Source of the DNA: Dryococelus australis
Lineage: Eukaryota > Arthropoda > Insecta > Phasmatodea > Phasmatidae
Assembly: GCA_029891345.1 (NCBI GenBank)
Contig: CM056994.1
Coordinates: forward strand, 56,823,251-56,887,250
Length of the DNA stretch: 64,000 nt
Direction: 5' to 3'
Part shown: positions 58,467-64,000 of the stretch, piece by piece
Layout: the number at the start of each line of letters is the position of its first letter
How positions within the stretch are numbered: the first letter of the stretch is position 1
Translations under genes and position numbers: made by a program
The notes under the pieces: generated by a model
The model's input: only the letters and a program-made list of their open reading frames with translations
Database searches by the model: none
What the model was told of the DNA's origin: nothing

Positions 58467-59165
58467 GGCCCCTGTCACACTGTAAAATTTTTCCTGTCAA
58501 ACTGCTTTCAATAAGTTTGGTCAATTACAGTTGGACAGTTATGGCGTCATTGAAACGTCATTAACGCCGCCATATTTGTCTAAAAAAAAAAAAAAAGTTA
58601 AATGGCTTCAGTTTCCTCAAACATTTGAAAATTGGACCGGTTCTAAAATTTATTTGATGTTTGACGGTCTCATGCAATCAGAATCGTGCACAACAAAAAA
58701 GGACGTCAAGAAACTTAAAATAACGAACAATTGGTGGAAACGAAGTAAGTTGTGATGATAATTTATATATTTAAAGCTGTCTGGGAATTAATGCTATTGT
58801 AGGTGAATTTGCACATAATATTACACACCCAGAGGCATTAAATTTCATTGTGCAGGAAACATCTCTGATTAATAAAAAATTTTATTTAGTTATGAATCGA
58901 AAATAAATTACGATATTACTTAAATGTCGTCCTGGAATGGACCGCATAGAAAAACAAAAGCAATAACTCGCTATGAAAATAATTTTTAAATAATATTTCA
59001 AATTAGATTATCTAAATAAAAGAAATTTGATAGTGAGCTACGTCTTCAAATACATTCAAGATTATTTGATCGAATTTGTTGGAAGGAAAAATTTTATGGC
59101 CGTATTTTGTCCTCAAATTTTACTGTCAAATACATTTGAAAAAATTTGACAGTGTGACAGGGGCT
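58467..59165. mobile_element. 699 bp TIR element, TAA target duplication
   Basis: Ends ggcccctgtcacactgtaaa and, reversed, agcccctgtcacactgtcaa give ~15-25 bp TIRs, with direct TAA on both sides (58464-58466, 59166-59168). Three-base TAA/TTA duplications and GGCCCTGTCACAC-like ends fit PIF/Harbinger non-autonomous elements. A 74-codon frame inside (58531-58755) has no recognised domain. Subterminal aaatttgac-type motifs recur. Confidence 0.8.
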
Positions 59166-60329
59166 TAAGCGAGCCTGTCAGCAAGGTGTCATTGTTTTAT
59201 ATTACACGAAATACTGTCCAGTTTTTACATAATGCGTGTACGACCACTTCATGGCTACTTCCAACTTTTCTGATGCCCTGCTGAAGCTCTACTTTCGGGA
59301 TATTCCTCCTCCTCATTCAAACAAAGCTTAAAAAAATTACACCAGATGGCCAACGCACCGGATTCGTGTGAACTCAACGTAATAATATGTCGCATAAGAA
59401 CTATTTATTACTAGGCAACACCAACACAACTATTTTCTCTGTCTTTATTTATATCAAAGGAAGTCCCTGGCGCGTGTCTGTCTGTGACTGCATTAATCTC
59501 GATATCCACTGAATGGATTGGATGCGGTTTTTGCTGTTAAGATATGTATTTATCGAGGAAGGTTTATGTGTATTAAAAATTGCCCATATCACATATAAAA
59601 GAGCTGAGCATTAATGGTATTAGTGAATCAAGTCGGAAAAAAGTTTTTTAATACACATAAATTTAATACACATAGATTTTTTTTTTTAATTAAAAAAAAA
59701 TCTAAATTGTACCCGTGCGTAGCCGGGCCGGATCACTAGTTAGTTATAAATGATAACTTTTATTTGAAGGATTTCAAAGTTTGTTGTAACAAAATGTAAG
59801 ATACATTTATGTAAACACAAGTATAAAATGCTTGTGATATATGACATATTTAAGAAGCAACCAAAAACGTCATAATTGGGGTGTTTTTTCAATGGGTTGA
59901 TTAACTATTTTTGTGAAGAAACTGCTATTCGACTATAATGTAATTTCCCGTAGTAACTATAAATCTACAAGTCAAACAGGCCAAAGTCAAATTATTTATG
60001 TTTTTGAAAGACACTAGTAAAACAAACAATACAATTTAGAATGCACATTAGAAATATATAAGCGAAAACGTATTGTACGCACGAACATTCTTACATTTAA
60101 TAGTAAAAATAAATGAAAATTAAAAAATTCATTTATTTCATATCTGTACTAATATCATAAATAGGTAATGTGAGTTTGTTTATTTGTTTATATGTATAGG
60201 GTAGTCCTGGAAATTTCACGGCCGATTGTTGTATTTTTTTTACTATTACAAAGCTACATTCTTCCAGATGGACATAGTGTTTCTAACTGCTGCATGGGAT
60301 AATTACATGAACTGTATTCTGGCTTACAG
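59166..60329. repeat. AT-rich DNA with dispersed repeat termini
   Basis: The block 59450-59740 (agtccctggcgcgtgtctgt ... acccgtgcgtagccgggccg gatcactagt) resembles a widespread invertebrate repeat. It ends in a short CCCG/CGGG hairpin followed by CTAGT, as Helitron 3' ends do, but this is not proven. The block 60140-60300 (ataggtaatgtgagtttgtt ...) looks like the opposite end of a related repeat. Confidence 0.35.
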
Positions 60330-60534
60330 GCGCGATTAAATTACTGGATTTGCACATGTTTTCAGCATTTTATTAGCGAGTAGCCGCGCGCGGCTATACA
60401 ACACATCTGTCTTCCTCCAGACTCTCTTCACAACTGAGCGCGAGCGAGCCCTTGCTGTAAAAAAAAAAAAAAATCGTCCTTGAGGTCTCGGCTTCGCAGA
60501 CCACAAACAATACAAAAAGTATTGAGTTTCAACA
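60330..60534 (-). mobile_element. BEL/Pao 3' LTR (inner end clear, outer end approximate)
   Basis: On the minus strand the LTR starts at tgttgaaactcaatactttt right after a purine-rich tract. It contains a cgctaataaaatgctg poly(A) signal near 60370. The outer end could not be fixed because the 5' LTR is outside the window. Confidence 0.6.
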
Positions 60535-60553
60535 TGCCGGCCCCCAAAAAGGG
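60535..60553 (-). promoter_or_regulatory. Polypurine tract
   Basis: The minus strand ccctttttgggggccggca directly precedes the LTR and would prime plus-strand DNA synthesis during retrotransposition. Confidence 0.6.
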
Positions 60554-60777
60554 ATTGAGCCACTTTTTCTACTACACATTCAGATATCGTAAATGCTAAA
60601 TGTTACGCATCACAACTTATGACTGCAAATGATAACACTGAACACAATGATACAAGAAATACATACACAATAACTCGAATGGTACATTTGCGTAAGATCA
60701 ATGTCATTATGCATAAGCCATATGTAATCATCATTATGTTCAGTTCAGTACACAGTAAAAATGTTCTGGCACCACCA

Positions 60778-61960
60778 TTAATTCACTGGCAGCAGACATA
60801 GCTTCGTAACTGGTCTCTTGTAGGTTCCAGCAGAGATCCGGACAGTAGCTACTCGTACCAGTTTATCAGTTCTTGAGTGGACCTCTTCGATGACTCCCAT
60901 TCGCCAGCATAATGGTGGTACATTGTCTTCCTTTAACACCACTAATTCGCCAGCCTTTATGTTGGTAGAATATGATGTCCATTTGGCCCTTTGCTGTAAA
61001 AGGTTCAAGTACTCCTTGGACCATCTGTGCCAAAACTCTTGATATTTCTGTTGAAGTAGTTGCCATCTAGAGAGCAAGCTAAGTTTAACATCACCTAAAT
61101 TTGGTTCAGGGATATTTGTGAGAGCTGTAGGGTCACTGGGATCATTAGAGAGTTTAACAAAGGGTCTGGAATTTAGGCAAGCTTCGATTTGGGTCATCAA
61201 TGTGACGAGCTCTTCATATGTCAAACATGTGGTCCACATAACACTGTGTAAGTGGGATTTTAAAGATGTTATGCCAGCCTCCCATAGATCACCGAAGTGT
61301 GATGCTCCAGGAGGAATGAAGTGCCACTTCATTCCTTCCTGTGTGGTGAAGCCAAGAAGACAGGCCTGATGATTTTCATTCTTAAAAAGAATGTACAGTG
61401 CTTGCAGTTATTTCTGAGCTCCTAAAGAATTGCTTCCATTGTCACTGTAGATGTTGTCACATCGACCTCTTCGTGACACAAACCTCTTCAGAGCTGCCAT
61501 ACATGCCTGAGTGGTCATATCAATCACAACTTGTAAGTGGATTGCCTTTGTAGCTATACAAATGGAGATCGCAAATTAGCATTTAATCTGAATCTTGCTC
61601 TTAAATGTTCCCGATTTTATGTAGATGGGTCCAGTGTAATCCACTCCACAGTTGAGGCAGGGTCTTGCTGAATTGACTCGACTGTGAGGCAACTGACCCA
61701 TGAGATGTTGGGAGGTTTCTGCCTTCAGTTTTTTACAAACAATACAGTGATGATGATGAAGGATGCTTCGAATGGAAGCTTTTCCATTTACAATCCAAAA
61801 GGTTTGTCTTAATGATGAAAGTAACAGCTAAGAATTTGTATGAAGCAACCACAGATGTTCTCTTTCGATGACCAACTGTGTTAGGTGATGTCTCGGAGGC
61901 ATAGTTATTTTATGTTTCCATTCAAAAGGAAGTTTCGAGTTCTGGAGCCTGCCACCAATG
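60778..61960 (-). pseudogene. BEL/Pao integrase and C-terminal DUF5641-like domain
   Basis: From upstream to downstream on the minus strand: KHKITMPPRHHLTQLVI, then HCIVCKKLKAE (integrase zinc-finger H and C residues), LPHSRVNSARPC and VDYTGPIYIKS (first catalytic Asp), IYSDNGSN (second Asp), FGDLWEAGITSLKSHL (catalytic Glu), then the DUF5641-like end with FWHRWSKEYLNLLQQR, GELVVLKEDNVPPLCWRMG and RPVTKLCLLPV. Only the last 184 codons (60778-61332) are open; stops and frame changes interrupt the rest. The enzyme would insert the cDNA into the genome. Confidence 0.9.
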
Positions 61961-62341
61961 TACAGCAGTTGGGCCTTGTACACAGATGGTTCAGGCACTT
62001 GAGTTTGCTCTTGCTGGCTATTTGCTGGCTATTGCTCAGGGCATGAATTTCACTTGGAGTTTCTTGTGATTGGACTATTCTGATACATGTATGTAATGAT
62101 TTCTCTAGTTCTTCTAGTTCAAGTGGAACAATTTTCCCCCATTGAATGTGGTGACACAGTTATGTGAGAATCTGAAGCAATATGCTATCACCCTTTGGAG
62201 CCTGATTAGCTTGGAAAATCTCATTATGATATGATCTGGTGTGGTCACGATGATGCTGATTTTAAGTTTACATTGTTCAGGTACATCTTGAATGATAGGC
62301 TGTGTACTTGTAGGACATGTTATGAAGGAGTTTGAAAGCCA
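61333..62341 (-). pseudogene. BEL/Pao region between RNase H and integrase tail, heavily mutated
   Basis: No long frame stays open, but the order of motifs continues from RNase H to the integrase zinc finger. Stops and indels are dense around 61960-62340, where I can recognise almost no motif. This is the most decayed part of the element. Confidence 0.6.
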
Positions 62342-62760
62342 TTATGGACCATGCCACCCCAAGGTGTTTTCAATAAGCTGAGTTGGACGTGCTGCACGCA
62401 AAATGATATCAGCAGGATTCTCTCTTGAGGATATAAGTCTCCACTCAGCCATTGATGTGCTGTCTTGAATTTCTGACATCCTGTTAGCCACAAATGTATT
62501 CCATTTTGTACAGGGTGATGACAGCCATGCCAGAACTATTGTGGAATCAGTCCATAGAATAGCTTGACTTATAGTGAGGCTGATTACACTTCTGGCCTTC
62601 TTGAACAATCTTGCTAGCATGAGTGCACCACACAATTTTAGACAGGGTAAGGAGATCCCCTTTAATGGGTGCAACCTTTGATTTGGAACATAGAAGTTTG
62701 ACTATGGGTTCTCCCCTTTCGTTTGTTGACCTCATGTAGAGACACGACATGCTCCGCAAG
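62342..62760 (-). pseudogene. BEL/Pao RNase H-like region
   Basis: Two overlapping frames carry EPIVKLLCSKSKVAPIKG and then LKLCGALMLARLFKKA, ILWTDSTIVLAWLSSPCTKW, FVANRMSEIQ and SSRENPADIILRAA, the usual order after the Pao reverse transcriptase. A frameshift at about 62735 separates it from the upstream domain, and a second lies near 62640. The domain would degrade RNA in the RNA-DNA hybrid. Confidence 0.88.
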
Positions 62761-63958
62761 CCTTTCCAGAAGCATCTGAGAAGCCATAAAGTTGGGTGTC
62801 AGCAGGTGCTCCTGGTGCTAGAATAAATCTGTCTATTCTGATATTGTCCACAATGGGAATCTGTTGAGACAAATCTTGCCAGATTTTAGCTAGCCCTGAT
62901 GGTTGAAGCTCATTTGCACCTAATTGGTTTTGCCACAGCTGTTGAAGAAAAATCTTACAACGAATAACTACAGGACTGATCAAACTGAGAGGATCAAATA
63001 TTGATGCAATGATGGTCACCACTATCCTATTGGTAAAATGAAAGACCCTTGATGGTGCTCTGCTGTATGGTCCAATTACAATCTGGAATTGATCGGCTGT
63101 GGGGTGCCATATCAGTTCAAGTGTCCTGATGTTATCATTCTTGTCCAGATGCAATGAAATGCACTTTTCCCTCAATTCCTCTGGAATGTTCTGGAACAAT
63201 GCTGGGATATTTATGCACCATTTTCGCAGAGGAAATCCACCACTATTCAAGAGCTGCAACAATTCCTGTTGTATTAACAGAGTTTCTTCAATGGTTTGTG
63301 CACCAGACATGCAATCATCTACATGAAAGTCATGCAATACTATTTCCGATGCCCTAGGATATGGTTTTCTCTCGTAGATGGCTAGCTGCTTCAGACACCT
63401 GGCTGCTAGGAAATGGGCACTGACAGTATCATATGTCACAGTAGCAAGCTTGTATTCCTTGAGTGGGGGTGAAGGGCCCTTCAGCCACAAGATCGTCTGA
63501 ACATCACAATCTCGGGAATCGAGCCTGATTTGTTGATTCATCTTTGAAATGTCTGCTGCGAAACACACTTGATGTGTGCGGAATCTCATGACAATGAAAG
63601 ATAAATTCTGTTGGATCGTTGGCCCTACCATAAGTGTGCCAGTCAAGGAAGTTCTGCTGCTCGATTTAGCAAATGAATCAAATACTACTCTCATCTTTGT
63701 AGTTGTGCTTGACTCTTTGAACACTGGATGATGTGGCATGTAAAAGGTGATGTCTGTGGAACAATCTGAACTATTTGAGAGCTTCGTGTATTCCAGCGCC
63801 TCATATTCATCCACGAAGTCCGAATATGCCGTCTTCAGGTCTGGTTGCCTGCTTATTCTTCTTTCCAACTGATGGAACCTTGCAACTGCCATTTGATAGG
63901 AGTCTCCAAGTTGTGTGGTGTCATGTCGAAAATGTAACTGAACGGTGAACTGTCCCAA
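62732..63958 (-). pseudogene. BEL/Pao polyprotein: protease-RT linker and reverse transcriptase
   Basis: A 408-codon open stretch. Pao-type blocks include YMPHHPVFKESSTTTKMRVV-like residues near 60-95, VGPTIQQNLSFIVMRFRTHQ, ADISKMNQQIRL (first catalytic Asp region), VTYDTVSAHFLAARCLKQLA, FHVDDCMSGAQT (the YVDD-type site as HVDD), GGFPLRKW and IWHPTADQF, then GFSDASGKACGAC at the frame's end. The altered VDD neighbour and TYDT for the usual TYGT suggest decay. Gag and protease lie beyond the window end. Confidence 0.92.
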
Positions 63959-64000
63959 TTCTTCTCTTGTAAATATTTCTGTGAACTGTCTTTCGCATTC
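63959..64000 (-). mobile_element. BEL/Pao element continuing past the window
   Basis: The reading continues on the minus strand toward the upstream protease region (RQFTEIFTREELGQF-like residues). The element is cut by the window edge. Confidence 0.6.

Noticed and set aside
58050-58485. 138- and 99-codon Ser/Leu-rich frames
   Set aside because: They are generated by the (CT)n tract; sequence outside the repeat has no recognisable motif.
63099-63357. 75- and 67-codon plus frames
   Set aside because: Antisense by-products of the BEL/Pao reverse transcriptase on the minus strand.

Overview
This window is repeat-rich, AT-rich eukaryotic DNA, most likely from an insect or another arthropod with a large, transposon-laden genome. 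The basis is a BEL/Pao retrotransposon, arthropod-type mariner-like transposase remnants, tRNA-derived SINEs, abundant TIR elements and long AT, GT, CT and ATGN microsatellites. I could not identify the species. I find no intact host gene, tRNA gene, rRNA gene or CRISPR array. Nearly all long reading frames are fragments or by-products of repeats. All family assignments come from motifs read by eye; no database search was run.

Layout. 1-13 kb: a 5-unit ~100 bp minisatellite (391-868), a CCGTC-rich TIR element (1297-1823), a SINE (1861-2150), a 163 bp tandem repeat (5384-5836), a TTAA-flanked MITE (8847-9207), and many copies of a ~420 bp MITE, 'family A', with TIR GGCTGTTCACGGTAAAGTGA. 13-29 kb: mostly unassigned AT-rich DNA, with a 38 bp minisatellite that carries a Pol III A-box on the minus strand (about 18940-19680), a block with GACCTTTGACC repeats and ACTCAAGACCCTTG repeats (22780-23800), and a tandem duplication that looks like an assembly error (28582-28772). 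29-36 kb: a decayed PIF/Harbinger element (29398-30350), a family A MITE, a GC-rich segment with three CTGATTGG boxes, a perfect 21 bp hairpin (33152-33231), and five diverged ~285 bp tandem units (33612-35050). 39-47 kb: a decayed non-LTR retrotransposon (39300-42090), a SINE, microsatellites, and a decayed YqaJ/lambda-exonuclease-like nuclease gene (46560-47340, minus).

50-54 kb holds the clearest nested structure. A mariner-like element with ~130 bp TIRs (50379-52906) is interrupted by a 1.69 kb TIR element (50620-52306), which itself carries two oppositely oriented tRNA-like modules, one of them split by another SINE. A second mariner-like element with ~290 bp TIRs lies directly downstream (52960-53992). 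54-59 kb: SINEs, two MITE families sharing one TIR, a long CT repeat, and a 699 bp TIR element with TAA target duplication (58467-59165). 60.3-64 kb: the 3' two-thirds of a BEL/Pao element on the minus strand (reverse transcriptase, RNase H, integrase, DUF5641-like tail, polypurine tract and 3' LTR). It has frameshifts and stops and runs off the window end.

The sequence therefore reads as a transposon graveyard, and the interest lies in how the elements relate: two MITE families with different interiors but one TIR, nested insertions, and a rare captured-type nuclease gene. The strongest single observation is the YqaJ-like nuclease remnant, which shows the family's signature blocks in order, with the catalytic ExK glutamate codon now a stop.
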